Below are positions 24,801 to 35,521 of a DNA stretch of 64,000 nt, piece after piece. Positions within the stretch are counted from its first letter, which is position 1; the number at the start of each line of letters is the position of its first letter. The DNA is taken from positions 69,124,661 to 69,188,660 of the forward strand of contig NC_133897.1 in the NCBI RefSeq assembly GCF_964199755.1, read 5' to 3'. The notes beneath the pieces are model-generated. The model searched no databases and had not been told where the DNA came from. It saw only the letters and a list, made by a program, of their open reading frames with translations. The position numbers and the translations under genes were made by a program. The stretch comes from Larus michahellis (taxonomy: Eukaryota; Chordata; Aves; Charadriiformes; Laridae).

Positions 24801-25837
24801 ACACCATACAGCCACCAAACACAAGCCACAATTGCTGTTGGGTTCGCGCATGTGAAGTCCCCCTGTCCCTTCTCCAGATTGACACACTTTGACCCTTCTG
24901 CTCAGAGGACCACGTTGCCCGCCTGTACCTACAGAAAGTGAGGCCCCTGTGAAGCGCAAATACCAGAATAAACAACCCGCCTTTGACAGCAGCCTCCGAG
25001 ATGGCGCTTTTGATGCCTCAGCTACCCGTCACGTCAGCGGCTGGGCCAAGTGGCGCCCGGCCTGGCCCAGCCCGCCAAGATCGATGCGAGCCCCCGCGGG
25101 GCCACGGCTCCTGCCCGGCGCCCTGCCCTCACACGGGGCAGGGGCAGCGGGACGGGCAGCCGCTCCGCCGAGGACGTCCGGGGTGCCCGGCTGCTTTCCG
25201 GGGCGACTCCTGCACCCCACGGGGGATGGAGCGGGGCCTCCTCCTGTGTGAGGGAACTGGGCAAGGCCCAGCAGGGGACTGCGGGGGTGGGGGGGCGGCG
25301 GCACAGGCCCGGGCCTCGCCTCCCGAAGGCGGCGACCGCCCGCCCGCTTCCCCGCCGCCGGGTGGCGGCCCCGCCGGCCCACCGGTCGCACAGGCCGGAG
25401 GGGGACGCCCCGGCTGCCGGGCAGGACGCGCTCTCCATCGCCCGTTATCCCGGGCGGTGCGGAAGAACTCCGCAGCTCCCGGCGGAGACCTGGCGGCGGC
25501 GCTCACCCCGCCCGGACCAGCCCCGGGGGCAGGGGAGAGCTCGGCCCGGCCGCCTCCTGCCCAGCCCCATCCCCTCAGCCCCCTCCCGGCGGCGGCGGGG
25601 CAGCGCGGCACCTGCCTTCCCCGGGAGGGCCGCGACCCGCCCCGGACCGGGAGGCGATGCCTAGGGTCCCGCCGTACCCCCTGTCCCCCGCCGGGCGGCC
25701 GCCCCCTCTCCTGCGGGAAGCTCCGCGCCGTCCGCCCCCCCCCGCCGTGAGGGCGCCGACGGTCAGAGGAGCCTCCCCCGCCAAACTGCCGAGCCCAAGT
25801 TTGCCGGGAGCGGCGGCCCCGGAGCGGCAGGATTTAC
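21847..25837 (-). other. NRSN1: Probable 5' UTR intron of NRSN1
   Basis: The acceptor at 21847-21848 (minus-strand AG) implies an upstream non-coding exon. The nearest good candidate is in the CpG island, where the minus strand reads GACAG|GTAAAT at 25836-25840. That would make a 4-kb intron. It includes T-rich tracts at 22285-22326 and otherwise ordinary AT-rich DNA. The pairing is inferred; transcript data would decide. Confidence 0.5.
22285..22326. repeat. T-rich low-complexity tract
   Basis: Two long T runs separated by CCC. Seen from the minus strand these are A runs and could be a retroposon tail, but no body is recognisable. Confidence 0.75.
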
Positions 25838-26310
25838 CTGTCCCTCCTGACACTCCCCTCGGCCGGCTGAGCAACCGCGGCGGCGCTAGCTGCGGCTCTC
25901 CCGCCCCGGTCCCATCTCCGCTCTGCGCCGCCCCAGCCCCAGACACCACGTATTATGTACGGCCCGGAGCGCCGCTCGCTCCCGCTCCGTGCCTGCGCAC
26001 TGAGCCGCCGCGGCCAGGCGCCGAGGGGCGCCGGGGCCGCGCTCGCCCCGCCGCCTCCCCCGGAGGTGGGTCCACGGGGCGGCGGTGAGGGACGCGGCGA
26101 GGGAAGGTGCCGCCGGGCCAGCGGTTCCCCCTTCCCAGCTGTGGTGAGGAGGGTCCCTTTGGCCGCGGCTCCCTCGGGGCCGCCCCCCGGGCCGGGCAGG
26201 CCCTCAGGTGCACGGAGCGGCTGCCCCGGGGCCTGCCAAGGCCTCTGGGGTGTCCTCCCTGGGTGGTGGGAGCAGGAGGGGCCTGGGGCCAGGTCTGTCA
26301 TCGCCACCCC
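24990..26310. promoter_or_regulatory. NRSN1: CpG island, probable NRSN1 promoter region
   Basis: GC content and CpG frequency rise sharply here against AT-rich flanks. There are many GGGCGG/CCGCCC boxes, a CRE-like GTCACGTCA near 25028-25036, and an NRF1-like GCCTGCGCAC at 25991-26000. It is the only CpG island in the window and lies about 3-4 kb upstream of the first NRSN1 coding exon on the minus strand. Long open frames run through it on both strands in several phases, as expected from a lack of AT-rich stop codons; I do not treat them as genes. A good plus-strand donor (GGCG|GTGAGG near 26085) means divergent transcription is also possible. Confidence 0.8.
25838..25970 (-). other. NRSN1: Candidate non-coding first exon of NRSN1
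   Basis: The minus strand ends this interval in GACAG followed by GTAAAT, a strong splice donor. The upstream edge is a guess at the transcription start, just inside the NRF1-like site at 25991-26000. There is no ATG-initiated frame continuing into the next exon that I would support. Confidence 0.35.
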
Positions 26311-27768
26311 CATTTTAAATCAACATTGAAAAACGCAGAGAGTCAAGGCGCTGTTATTTGTCCGGTCGATGGGATAGGCATCACAAAAAAAGTGATAAAT
26401 GAGCTACAAAGCGCCGAGATCTGGGGGTTGGGGAAAGAAACCGGTCAGCAGGAGACCCAGCTGGGCTTCGAAGAGGAACAGAGTGAGCCTGGGGTCCAAG
26501 CGCTAATGGCTTGAGTCTGTCCCGCTAACGATGGGTTGGTGGTTCAGCGGGAAAGAACTTCAGGTTAGCAAAGTTTGGGGAATAAAGAGGGAAGAGTCAG
26601 GGAGCGTAACAAGGCACCAAGAGCTGGAGATGCTGAAATGTATCCCACAAAGCGGCAATATGCAGTTCCTCTGAAAAAATAATAAGAACGTAAAAGGCAA
26701 GAATGCTGAAGAGTCATTTCAATGCTCTGTACTGAAATACACACGAAAATAGGGTATTGTTGCACACAGAAAAAATGGAAGCGCATTTAAGTAAAATGGG
26801 GCAGTATTAGCCAAAGGAAAAACAAGGTCTTTTTGAAGTGCTTAAACCGCTATAGTACATGAAGAAGATGGTGAGATGGTGGTGGTTTCACTAATAGCAA
26901 TGCCCAAGCTCCTTTGAAAAAAACCCTGCATTTGATGACAACAGTAAGTTTGGGCAATTGCAAACTGGGAATCATAAAAATAGCTATTAAAAAAAAGCAA
27001 GTAAGGGATTAAGTTTGGAGGGAGTAATGCTGGTTTCACTGGATTTCATCCTGTCCTTCCAAAGGTGTTACACCTTCCCTTTTTCAAGTAATGAGTAATG
27101 CCAAAAGCCACTGCAGTATGCTATTCAGTGAGTAGCATTGGCATAGCCCAGCCCAAGGCAACTAACAAGGCAATAAACTGACAATTGTTTGGGAAAAACT
27201 AGGAAAATATGGTGAATTTATAAATGAGTGAAAAGCAGGATGGAGTATCAGTCTTAAAAGATTGTCGTGTAAGACTAACACCAGATTTACATGTAGTATC
27301 ACAGTTAGGATTGAATGCTGCTTTACCCCTGATCAGGAAGATGTCTTTTATGGAAAAAGCAATTAATCTACTTGAGCTGTCCTCTCTCTATTCACAAAAC
27401 TAGCTTCTTTTGATTACTTACCTACTGACAAAGGGAATAAATAAAAGGAATACGAAATACCTGTGGTGGCCCAGTACAATTTTGTTTCCTGACGCAGAAG
27501 CAACACGCTCATTGAACCAAGACAAATTAGTATTGTAGCAATGGGGACATTTGCAGTAGTGCTAAAAATGATCTGTGAACTTCAAAGTAATAACCCTGCA
27601 GATTAACCATTGATAATCTCAGGAGTTGCTTTTAGCACACTTTTAGTGCATTAGGAAAACTGTCTGAGATCAGAGCTGTTCTTGAAGTGTATCTGAGCTT
27701 GGCTACGGGAGGCGTCAAACAGAAGAGTGTAAATGTCTGGAGAATAAGTGTAAACTGGAGAACAAGTC
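26311..27768. other. Non-coding DNA upstream of NRSN1
   Basis: AT-rich with scattered short frames. No repeat family or gene is recognised. Confidence 0.5.
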
Positions 27769-28168
27769 TTCTGAGGAGCAGCTGAGGGAGCTGGGATTGT
27801 TTAGCCTGGAGAAAAGGAGGCTGAGGGGAGACTTGATTGCTGTCTACAACTACCTGAAAGGAGGTTGTAGAGAGGTGGGGGTCAGTCTCTTCTCCCAAGT
27901 GACAGGCAATAGGACAAGAGGAAACAGCCTCAAGTTGCGCCAGAGGAGGTTTAGACTGGGTATTAGGAAAAAATTTTACACTAAAGGGTTATTAGGCATT
28001 GGAACAGGCTGCCCAGGGAAGTGGTTGAGGCAGCATCCCTGGAGGTATTTAAAAGACAGGTAGACATAGTGCTTAGAGATATGGTTTAGTGATGGCTTTT
28101 GTCAGAGTTAGGTTGATGGTTGGACTAGATGATCTGAAAGGTCCCTTCCAACCTAGGCAATTCTACGA
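27769..28168 (+). mobile_element. CR1 LINE, 5'-truncated, end of ORF2 plus 3' UTR
   Basis: Plus-strand translation from about 27797 gives the end of the CR1 ORF2 reverse-transcriptase protein, recognisable by [14 protein letters not shown] and a later Phe-Arg-Leu-Gly-Ile-Arg-Lys block. A frameshift follows near 27985 and the reading is lost. The 3' UTR follows with GGTTGGACTAGATGATC and CCCTTCCAACCTAGG, and the terminal ATTCTATGA unit has decayed to ATTCTACGA. The copy is 5'-truncated like most CR1 copies and cannot be active. Confidence 0.92.
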
Positions 28169-31100
28169 AATGTCCTGTTTAGACTTGAAATCGGTAACGT
28201 CAATGCAAAGATGTTTTAGAATACCAGGACCTTTAGGTCATGGTGTGACTCATGATGTGAGCTGCTGTTATATGCAGAAACTTCCAAATTTAAGTTTTTC
28301 CTCAGTTCTTAGCTTTTACAAAATTTAGACTGTGTCTATCCTGAAGGCTTCAGCTGGGAGTGGCATGGAGAGGAACTATAATATTCTACCTCAAGCTGCA
28401 GATGTTGTTAACTTGATTTTTTTTTGTGGCGAGGAAACCCAAGCCTGGTGCATTTCTTATCTTCGCCCTGCTGTGCTAAAGGTTTGTGATGGACGGTGGT
28501 GAGCATGCCGAGGAAAAAATCCTGTATTGTCAAGAACTTCTGTGGATGGTGGTGTTGGTTGCCATAGAGTTTACAGGCTTCTCTCTTGCTGCGAGGTGAA
28601 GTGATTATATCAGCCAGCTTAGTTAGTGTCTGGGAGCCTGTGCTGAACAGGAAGAATTACAGCTTCTGGAAAACACGTTTCTCTTGTAGCAAAATGCAGC
28701 AATTGGTATGAGACTCACGTTCACTAAGTTGCAGATATCTGTCCCTTTTTTGCTTAGCAGCGATGGCAAGCTTCCAGAGGCTCTTCTGTTTCATGTGTTG
28801 CAGGAAGCCATGGCCTGAATAGTTCTGCTGTAGTGACATTATTGACACTGTTTCCTGTCCTTCCCTTCCTAGTGCCAGGCTCACCTTCACCTGGAGAGCA
28901 AGACCCATAATGCTCCCACACCCTGGAAAACCTTCAGTTGACACAGAACCACAAGGAGCAGCTCCGGGCATCTGAAGATGATCCCACCCATCTTCCAGAC
29001 TGCAGCAGAAGAGAGGTGAGAGAGCTCCTTCCATTGCAGAAATGGTTGAAGGGGGCCATGAGGAGCAGGAGTTAATAGCTATCATCTGCCCTGCTTCTGG
29101 CTTTGAGTCCCCTCCAGGAACTGCTGCTGCCGTTCAGGTGGTGCCTCTAAGTGGGCAGAAGTACTGGGGAGGAAAGGGGAAAAAAAGCAGAGGTCAGTTC
29201 AGGTCTGTAGTGCTTTTCTGGTGCTCTTTCTGCTGCCACTATGGCAGTTCAAAATGACTAGAGGAGGCCATGAGGGTAAAAGTGACAGTTTCTTATCCCC
29301 TCCCACGTGACATTCAGAGGAGATGCTCCTCTTATGATGCCCGGTATAACACTGCTTTCTCATAGCAGAACCTGGGGGACACATCCATAGCTGTCACAAG
29401 TGCAGATTCAACATACTAGCTTAAAGGACCTGAATACCTTTGTGAACATCTTGGGGTTTTGCCTGCCTTTCTTCTGCCTGAAATGACATTGTTGTCCTCT
29501 TTCAGCTGCTTTTGGAGAGATATCTGGTGAGACAGGCTGGTTCTGGGGGAGGCAGCCATTGCCATTTGCTCTGCATACTGGCTTGAATCAAGTAGCCAGA
29601 GAGGGTATATTGTAGAGAGTATTTTATTTTTCAAAACTTCTGATGCAGGGGGTGATTTATGAATGGAAGGGGTGTTTTTTTCAGGCTCTAAGCAGATACT
29701 GCCAGCTGCTCCATTCCTGTTTTACCTGAGGTTATTTGCCTGATGATAGTGTCTAGAAATCTGTGCTTGGCTACTTGTTTTTCAAATATTGCTGTATTTC
29801 CCAGTGCTTTTTTCAGAATGTTCTAGCTAGCAAAAAAGATTAATTGTGACAATTTGTCATATTCTGCCATCACCATCTTTGGATATAGGTTTGCCTTTGT
29901 CCCTTGAGCCAGAAATACCGAAGATGCCTTTTTGACAATTGAAATCATAAATCTAGGTGCTTTTTTCTATCTTACCCTGAAAATATATGGGCAAGGAATT
30001 GTTAGTTCTCTTTTTCGTTCTTGTTGGTGCTGATGAATTTGAATACACCAGGGAATATTTGGGAGCTGTCTAATACAAAATGCATGTAGACAAGTGATTG
30101 AAGACGTGGTAACAACAGGGAGTGTGTATGAGGGAGCGAACAACTGCCTGTGAGGGGATGCTGGGCAAAGAGGGATAGACAGGAGGAATTAGAAGCATTC
30201 CAGTGACCCATTTTCACTCAGAGGCTGCCTCCATTCATCATGTTTGTGTTTCCGGAGTTCAGTAAGAAACTTGCTTGCTCTTAGGCCTGGTTGTTTCCAA
30301 ATAAGCTTTGCAGATACAACGTGTCTGGGGGGTTGTAGGCAAAAAGCCTTAGTTTAGATCCAAATGAAATGGCGTAATGTCAAACCCGCCATTTTCTAGA
30401 AGCGTCAAGCGTTGGACAGCAAACGTGTGCAGCAGTGACTATTTTATTTGCAGCAGCTAATACTACCGCTAGACGGCTGTGTTGTTTTAAAATACACTGC
30501 CTATAAAGATCAGTTCCTAGGAGCTTGGGTTAATTTATAAAATTTGGTTTTTCAAGGGAAGCGTAATTCAAAGTCAAGGGCAGATGGGGGGAAACTATTC
30601 AGAATCAGTCTAAGAAATGCAGTTTTCTGGAGAGGATTTGTGGTGTAAGGTTCGTTTGAGCGCTGAGCATCTCTGTCAAGAGCAGACTTTCAAGAGTGCT
30701 GGGCTCCCAGTGGGACAGCCAGCCGGGGGATGAGTTACCAGGCGTGCTGAGCTGTGGCTGCCACATGCGTGTGTTCACCTATGGCTGTTCCCATAGGTGA
30801 GGTTGCTAAAGGAGCTCCACGTGCCATGGGACAAGTTCTGCTGTGTTTTGGTGTCCACATGGAAATGGGAGCATCTGAAAACTTGACCTCTACTGTAAAT
30901 GCTGAGGGTCATGAGGGTAACAGTAATAACTGCTCACAAAATACCCTGGAGTCTTAACATTTTATCTGGCTGATCACTATCCTAGAAGTCATTATACTGC
31001 TTCCTATCAGCTTTTGATAAACTGGATGGCTTTTATAAAGCAGTCATTGTGAGTTTATAATGCAATTACTCTGTGGTTGGTCTCTCAGATACCTTTATGT

Positions 31101-33242
31101 ATAATCCAAACGTTAACAACATGGCAGAGTGAAGGCAGCACACAAGTACAGTGTAATCAATGTTAACGGAGTTTTAAAAGGCATATTTTAATTATAGGGC
31201 CAAAGATGTGAAGGACGACACTGTGATGTTGTTATTGCCCATGTATACTGGCAGTGTCTGTGAGTGGCTGTAATCAGGCAGGACCTGCATTGTCTGGAGA
31301 ATGCTGTACAAACCTCTGTGCAAAGGCATCTTCTGGTTCAAAGGGTTATTTGGTTTTGTTGTCTAAAACAGTGTAATTGCACTGTATTTGTAATGTAATT
31401 AGCTGCTGTATCAAGTGCCAATTGCCAGGCTGTCATTGATTGCCTGTTAATCTGTATTTCTTGTTCAGAAAACTGCTGGATTTTAGCGATGAAGGTCTCT
31501 CCAAACAATCGCTTCTCTGAAAGTGGTGAGAGGGATAGATGAACGCCTTCTCAGCTTTTGCAACCAACTACGTAATTACTTTCAAGAGAACCTGTAGCCA
31601 GTTGCAACCCAAAGACAGCGCTTGTGTTTCTACAAGGCTCTCTAGAACTTTTAACCTCTATGTAGAAGGAAAAAACCCAAACTGAGGAGAGCATGCAGTG
31701 GTTGGACACATGATTTATAGATGTTATGACAAAATAAACGTGTCAAATCTGTCCAAGGTGTTTGAACAGACACACGAGGGAAATGTGCTTTTCTTTTTAG
31801 CCAATGCAGTAAAAATTCTGTCTACCTTTGACCCTGATGCCCTTTCAGAGGGCATGGGACCAGTGGGATTACAGGCAGGTACCCTCGAGAGAGCAGAACA
31901 CAATCTATTATTTCTGAACTAAAAAATAATTCAATTACTGTGTTGACATTGTCCATCTTAATTAATTGATGATGTTCAAAAGTAAATGGGCAACAATCAT
32001 AGGCAGCCCAGTTCCACTCTTCTGGACACCTGAGAGTGAGAAGAGTAAACCGTGTGCTCTTTGATTTGTAAACCAGCAAGGTTCCAGAGCGAATATCATC
32101 CTTTTGACATTATCCTCAGACTTGCATGTGGGACATTTAAAAAACTGCTGCCTTTGTGAAGCTGTCACAAGGACACATTGGTTGATGTAAATCTTCTGCT
32201 TGTGCCTATAGCGTTTTAAAACCCTTTTGATTTCTATAACCATATTTCACTGGGAGTGTGGTGCTCTGTGTTTGGTAGAGCTAATTCAGCAGAGGACCTT
32301 TTCTAAAGTTGTTTTTTCCATTGCCATCAAAAAAAATTAATTGGTTTTTGTTGCTCCTCAAGGATGAATTCCTTGCACTTATCTTGACTAATATTGTTTC
32401 GCTCACAAAGAGACTGTAATAATAACTCGTTTATTTGAACAGAGTAGAGTAACAGTTGTGTGCAGACTTCACGAGGAAATAGCACACGTGTTCTCTCACA
32501 AAATCTGTTTCACTGTCTTCTTCCTGCTGTTTGCTTGCTTGGTGTTATATGCTATTATATGCTAGCTGCCTAAGGGTTGAAAGATGAGTAATTCCTTTGA
32601 AGTCAGGTATCAGTTAAGAGTACTGGGCAGTCCTGAGGCCCTCTAGCCACCTGTGTCTGATGGTGGCCAGTTGCAGGTGCATGTGGAAAGATTATAAAAA
32701 CAGGCCAATCACATCAGGTTCTTTACCCTCCTAGTTTCTGACAGCTTGCAGCATAGGGACCTAGGGACTGGAGGAAGTCATAGCTGCCTTTTCACATTTA
32801 ATAGCTGTTAATGAGCCTCCCATTGTGAACTTTGGAGTCTCACTGCTTTTTGAATCCGCTTTTGATAACTGGTGCAATGGGTTGTGGTCTTAATTCACTG
32901 TGAAAGGGAATCACGTTCCAGCTATCTCTGCAGAATGAATTTTTAACGGGGAAGTAAGTCACTTTTTCATTTTATGCCTTTGTTTAATAGCATGCTTGGG
33001 ACAGCTGCTTGCTCCAGATGCTTTGTGCAGCAAAGATTGAAGACTAAGGCCCAGATCTTCACATCTGCTTTGGGATCTACTTATTCAGGCAATGACATGT
33101 CATTGAAGAGACCTAAGCCCTTTGAAACCAATGAGATGTAGTTGCCTAAATAATACATTTGAGTGCTTTTTTTTAAAAAATATATGTATGAGGAAACTAA
33201 TATGTGTATTTTTTTTAACCCTTCACGCTCTACAGTGCATTA
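28169..33242. other. Non-coding DNA between CR1 and the provirus target
   Basis: No supported gene. A frame of 142 codons on the minus strand (28657-29085) has no recognisable domain and no splice context. Noted items are a 10-bp-stem hairpin at 30775-30800 and a TAATTA-rich stretch at 31361-31465 that looks like candidate regulatory DNA. Confidence 0.5.
30775..30800. repeat. Inverted repeat, 10-bp arms, 6-nt loop
   Basis: TCACCTATGG and CCATAGGTGA flank CTGTTC. It has no gene association. Confidence 0.8.
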
Positions 33243-33266
33243 ATCATAGAATCATAAAATGGTTAG
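33243..33266 (-). mobile_element. CR1 LINE 3' end, left part split by the provirus
   Basis: ATCATAGAATCATAAAATGGTTAG is the reverse complement of a CR1 3' terminus. It continues at 37373 after the provirus: dropping one copy of GTTAG restores an uninterrupted minus-strand CR1 end. So the CR1 is older than the retrovirus. Confidence 0.9.
33262..33266. repeat. Target-site duplication, left copy (GTTAG)
   Basis: Five bases immediately before the 5' LTR, repeated at 37373-37377 immediately after the 3' LTR. The next base outward does not match, so the duplication is 5 bp. Confidence 0.93.
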
Positions 33267-33645
33267 TGTAGGAATGTGTCTGAGAGAAAATGATCACGTG
33301 AGCCAGCCTCCCTACTATGAGAGATTAGATTAAGGGCAAAACAGGTGGTAGAAGATGGAATTAGTACATGGGAAAAACAGGAACTGAGAAGGTAGAAAAC
33401 ATGTTGTGCTAATGACTAAGTAATTTACTATGTGAATTCTTGTAACCAATCTGATCTGTGAATGAACTGCATGGACAGTGCGTGAACAGAGACTGTAAGC
33501 CAATCATATAGCTGCCGCTAGTGCGTGCTCTTATTGCCTGACTATATATACTCTGTGAAAACTTGAATAAAGGGAGAACGATCATACTCATATTGAGACT
33601 CCATCGTTACTCCGGGTCCGTCTCCCACTCCGACATCCTCCGACA
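33267..33645 (+). repeat. 5' LTR
   Basis: Starts TGTAGGAATG and ends CTCCGACA (TG...CA). It has a TATA box (TATATA) at 33544-33550 and AATAAA at 33566-33571, so the polyadenylation signal lies close to the expected cap site and the R region is short, as in avian alpharetroviruses. An E-box palindrome TCACGTGA is at 33294-33301. It differs from the 3' LTR at four sites, all C/T transitions. Confidence 0.97.
33544..33550 (+). promoter_or_regulatory. LTR TATA box
   Basis: TATATA-type element about 100 bases before the LTR end, with AATAAA 22 bases further on. The corresponding copy in the 3' LTR is at 37271-37277. Confidence 0.75.
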
Positions 33646-33647
33646 TC

Positions 33648-33665
33648 TGGTAGCAGAGGATGGTT
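33648..33665 (+). promoter_or_regulatory. Primer binding site, initiator tRNA-Met
   Basis: TGGTAGCAGAGGATGGTT begins two bases after the 5' LTR. It is the exact reverse complement of the 3' 18 bases of vertebrate initiator tRNA-Met with CCA (recalled from the known tRNA sequence; AACCATCCTCTGCTACCA). Alpharetroviruses of the Rous/leukosis group use tRNA-Trp, so this differs from the relatives suggested by the Env remnant. Confidence 0.9.
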
Positions 33666-33805
33666 AGCGCGACTGAGTTCTCCGAGACTGCGATAAGCAG
33701 CTAGAGGAGGGGAGTGGGAAACTTCGGCTGGGAGACGTGCTGCTTGGGCGCATCAGCGGGAGCAGACAACGGCGTGAGGTCGCTCCTCACCTCCCAGGCG
33801 CAGCT

Positions 33806-34369
33806 ATGGAAACAGAAGCTGCGGCCACGCTACTCACTGGGTTCCTCTCTAAGAGAGGGATTGAAACACCAGCGAAACTGTTGCTCAAACTGATGAAGCC
33901 GGGGCAGGAGATGGGGCAACAAGTAACAAAAGAAGAAGGGGCTATATTAAGACTTCTCCTGCATATCCTCTCTAAGAGAGGGGTGAAATACGATGAGCGT
34001 ATGCTCCGAAGGTTGTTAACCTGGTGCAGAGAGAACGGATTTGCACCAGAGCCCCAGACAGCTTTTAAACCAGAAATATGGGAGGCTGTTGGGAATAAAC
34101 TGTGGGAAGTGATAAGTAAAGGAGACAAAGAGGCATCACCGTTAGCGACGACATGGTGGTTGGTGTTATCGACCTTACAAGATATGAACGCGGAGCGAGC
34201 CACAGCAGCCGGGGCTTTTGCAGCATTACAACCCATGGGAGGGGGATCGAACAGGCCAGGTCCGAAGGTCTGGGACGATCCCCTGCTGATCCCCTCTGCT
34301 CCACCTGAGGCCGATGGAGGAGGCAGAATGTCAGCAGAGAAGGACAGAGCCAGAGCTGTTTGCTCCTGA
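33806..34369 (+). CDS. gag: Truncated Gag (matrix-like) ORF with PSAP late motif
   Basis: 187 codons from the ATG at 33806. The open frame begins upstream at 33737 with GTG but the first ATG is here, shortly after the leader. The N-terminal 140 or so residues look like a helical retroviral matrix domain (Trp-Cys-Arg-Glu-Asn-Gly near 82-87, Trp residues near 91, 98 and 117-118). There is no Gly at position 2, so it is not a myristoylation-type start, which agrees with alpharetroviral matrix. A Leu-Ser-Lys-Arg-Gly motif occurs twice (14-18 and 55-59). A Pro-Ser-Ala-Pro late-domain motif sits at 163-166, the type that recruits TSG101. The frame stops 21 residues later, before any capsid domain, so this is either a decayed gag or a matrix-only protein. 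Assignment to family is by overall pattern, not alignment. Confidence 0.75.
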   Translation: METEAAATLLTGFLSKRGIETPAKLLLKLMKPGQEMGQQVTKEEGAILRLLLHILSKRGVKYDERMLRRLLTWCRENGFAPEPQTAFKPEIWEAVGNKLWEVISKGDKEASPLATTWWLVLSTLQDMNAERATAAGAFAALQPMGGGSNRPGPKVWDDPLLIPSAPPEADGGGRMSAEKDRARAVCS

Positions 34370-34624
34370 CATTGCCCGCCTCACCCCCTCCCCTCCCCAG
34401 TCATCTCCCTGAGATAAAAGTGCTGGTTTTGTATGTCTGCTGTGTAAGTGTGTGTGGGCGCCGGCTTATACCTGCTGATCAGCATGTGTGCTACTGTTTG
34501 CTTTTTGTTGTGTGCAGTGTCGTTAGGTGACTCCACTTGAGCAGGTGTTCTGCCCGGTGTGGTACTGTTCTCGTATGCAACTAGGGCTGACACTCCGTCA
34601 AGTGAAGAAGTTTGTGTATACACA
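34370..34624 (+). other. Provirus internal region with no recognisable frame
   Basis: Where capsid would be expected there is a C-rich then TG-rich stretch with stops in all frames and no major-homology-region pattern. Confidence 0.55.
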
Positions 34625-34837
34625 ATGTTTAGACATAAGGCGAGCGCGCCCCAGGTAGATACACCAGGATGGGCTGTAGAACCGATGGAAGTCCTGAAAT
34701 ATTGGGGGAGTTTTCACGAGCCGACACGTTTACACTCTCGGGAACAGCTCGCCCGTGCAGGGCGTATCGCTGGTTGTTTGTTGTTTGTCTATAAGGTCAT
34801 GGTTGATTGGGAAAAGGAGTTGAGCCAAAGTCTATAG
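34625..34837 (+). CDS. Unrecognised provirus ORF, possibly broken
   Basis: 70 codons from the ATG at 34625. The sequence is mixed polar and hydrophobic with a short hydrophobic stretch near its end. After the stop, the same frame continues with Glu/Lys-rich heptad-like codons interrupted by single stops, up to the A run at 34933. That suggests a longer ancestral protein with a coiled-coil segment, now cut by nonsense mutations. I do not recognise the family. It sits between gag and env, where pol would be in an intact virus, but shows no protease or polymerase motif. Confidence 0.4.
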   Translation: MFRHKASAPQVDTPGWAVEPMEVLKYWGSFHEPTRLHSREQLARAGRIAGCLLFVYKVMVDWEKELSQSL

Positions 34838-34932
34838 GATGCTCTGTAGGAAAATGAGAAACTTAAGGAAAAATGAGAAACTGAGCTCTTGTTGCAAAGG
34901 CAGACTTTTATGTCAGTCATAAGTGATGGGAG

Positions 34933-34958
34933 GAAAAAAAAAAAAAAAAAAAAAAAAG
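34933..34958 (+). repeat. Long A run inside the provirus
   Basis: About 24 A's inside the internal region, just after the unrecognised ORF. It could be an expansion of Lys codons, or the footprint of a polyadenylated RNA joined in by template switching during reverse transcription. Sequence alone cannot separate these. Confidence 0.85.
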
Positions 34959-35460
34959 AAACCAAACAGGAACAATTAGATGGGAAATGTGCCACGTTAG
35001 CACAAAAGTATGCCATAAGCATTACGAGAAAGCATCAGAAAGAGAAATAGGACACCTGATTCAAAGCAGTACCATAGAGATATGTTTTTGGGTTTTTTCC
35101 TATATGTGTATATGTTATTGCATGCCTTAGTAGATTGCTCTGTGTTATACCCTGCGAGACTAAAATGAACCCAGCAGAAGCGGTCTCTTGAGCAAGGGGG
35201 TGGAATATGGGAAAGCAACGGAAGATCACCGAGGAGGACTGTAAATACACGCAAGGGACTCGCACCTGGGTGCTGGAAAACACATATGTCACACCAATTG
35301 TTATTCAGTCTCGGGTGCTTGCAAGAAAAACATTTGGATGACATAAGCCTGTAATGGACTCACAGACACCTTATCTAGCTGCTTGAGAATCTTGGCCTGT
35401 TGTGGAAGAAGATCAAAGCACAGTACCAGCAAGAACAGGGAGTCCGCATGCGCTCTTGCT

Positions 35461-35521
35461 AACAAGGGCTCTTTTGCTGCCAAGGATTTGTGATAACAAG
35501 GACTCTCTTGCTGCCAAGGAT
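35461..35521 (+). repeat. Direct tandem duplication, about 27 bp with period 34
   Basis: Two copies (35461-35487 and 35495-35521) share 25 of 27 bases. They lie just before the Env transmembrane remnant. Confidence 0.85.

Noticed and set aside
24983..26514. Long open frames up to 255 codons on both strands in the CpG island
   Set aside because: They overlap in several frames, are Pro/Gly/Arg/Ala-rich as expected from GC-rich DNA lacking stops, and show no domain or splice logic.
28657..29085. 142-codon minus-strand frame
   Set aside because: No domain or splice context; a repeat-derived origin was considered but could not be shown.
33409..33591. 60-codon minus-strand frame repeated at 37136-37318
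   Set aside because: It is the antisense of the two LTR copies.
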